From a virus, in IMG/VR virus record IMGVR_UViG_3300028920_000216, positions 1-28,880 of that record: a stretch of DNA of 28,880 nucleotides. The stretch is one strand, 5' to 3'. The notes under the pieces are model-generated. The model was not told the DNA's origin and did no database searches. It saw only the letters and a list, made by a program, of their open reading frames with translations. Each line of letters starts with the position of its first letter. Positions within the stretch are counted from its first letter, which is position 1. The position numbers were made by a program, and so were the translations under genes. Below, piece by piece: positions 28,344 to 28,880 of the stretch.

Positions 28344-28880
28344 ATGGCTAAAGAACAACAGACGACAGAAGGAATCAACACTTGGGAATTCTCAAGTCGT
28401 CATGTCCAGGATAATCTCATTGGGCATGACTTTATCAGTGCTAAGAGCGTCCTGATTGCCGCAGGTCCTCCGAGAAAAGAGGATATAGGTTCCAACTGGA
28501 ACTCACTGTATCCTGTCGGTGTAGTTGACAATGTCGGCATAGGACAGAACAAAGGTCTGCAGCAGCTTTTTGAAGTTGGATCCAATCGGTCTTACTTCCT
28601 GCCAGGTCGTACAGTCAATTCCGTTACATTCGGAAGAGTTCTGTTTTACGGCCCGTCTCTGCTGAGAGTCCTGTATGCGTATTATCCGCCAGATCAGATG
28701 GGTGCAAAGTCCATACATAACGTCGGACAGGATGGCGTTCTGGATGATCCCGATCGTACTCCTCAGATCTATGATCCCCCAGGTTCTTCTGGAGGTGGAG
28801 AACGCGAATATAACACAGATTTCTTTATGAATCTGGCATCAGATCTTTTCGATAAACCGCTCGGGCTTATGCTCTGGATG
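28344..28880 (+). CDS. Probable tail tube protein, 3' end outside window
   Basis: 179 visible residues starting MAKEQQTTEGINTWEFSSRH after AAGGAGAG. The block VGIGQNKGLQQLFEVGSNRS and YFLPGRTVNSVTFGRVLFYG matches the general layout of contractile tail tube proteins (lead-in, G-x-x-x-x-x-L-x-E-x-G-S, then strands). The gene directly follows the sheath gene, the normal order. Confidence 0.6.
   Translation, partial: MAKEQQTTEGINTWEFSSRHVQDNLIGHDFISAKSVLIAAGPPRKEDIGSNWNSLYPVGVVDNVGIGQNKGLQQLFEVGSNRSYFLPGRTVNSVTFGRVLFYGPSLLRVLYAYYPPDQMGAKSIHNVGQDGVLDDPDRTPQIYDPPGSSGGGEREYNTDFFMNLASDLFDKPLGLMLWM

Noticed and set aside
27473-28381. 302-residue open frame antisense to the sheath gene
   Set aside because: Mirror of the sheath coding frame, with no start signals.

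Overview
The window is a piece of a tailed bacteriophage genome with a contractile tail. It has a prohead-protease-like protein, a major capsid protein with a terminator behind it, neck and tail-completion candidates, a tail sheath and a probable tail tube. Genes are packed tightly, with strong Shine-Dalgarno sites and many ATGA/GTGA/TTGA stop-start overlaps. I see no integrase, tRNA, rRNA, insertion sequence or CRISPR array. The host cannot be named from the sequence.

Layout. (1) Positions 1-9918 are a leftward (minus-strand) early/replication operon of small, mostly unknown proteins. It includes several zinc ribbons, a PD-(D/E)XK-like protein, a cysteine-cluster protein, a helicase-loader-like protein, a replication-initiator-like protein with seven 12-bp repeats inside its gene, a ribbon-helix-helix regulator with its own promoter, and an HNH-like protein. 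A GC-rich structured RNA element bounded by a perfect 16-bp inverted repeat sits at 434-620. (2) Positions 9966-13004 are about 3 kb with no credible protein gene. This stretch is full of secondary structure. Twenty hairpins share a fixed geometry (7-bp stem, 3-nt loop, G-C closing pair, loop T-W-N). Each is followed at exactly 5 nt by a semi-conserved motif whose best form is CGATATCC. Between them lie unique, often long and nested hairpins. I read it as an array of about 19 different structured RNA units separated by a shared signal. It is the most unusual thing here. A parS-like palindrome lies near its left end and extended -10 promoters facing left lie at both borders. (3) Positions 13052-28880 are the rightward virion operon, driven by a TTGACA/TATAAT promoter.

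In the virion operon the protease-like protein and acidic scaffold-like proteins come first. Decoration-like and major capsid proteins follow, then a strong terminator, connector/neck proteins, tail completion candidates, sheath and tube. Between these are about ten small proteins sharing a short motif (roughly F-x-x-E-I-x-K-x-G/A) and/or Gly/Ala-rich, glycine-zipper-like segments. They look like a lineage-specific set of minor virion proteins. One of them (17933-18522) appears to be made by -1 frameshifting or slippage at a run of nine A. The fused reading frame restores similarity to its upstream neighbour.

Several genes are short or use GTG/TTG starts and were recovered by following stop-start overlaps: 1439-1609, 8453-8632, and the 17-residue leader at 9552-9605. 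Function names rest on motif recognition and gene order, with no database search.
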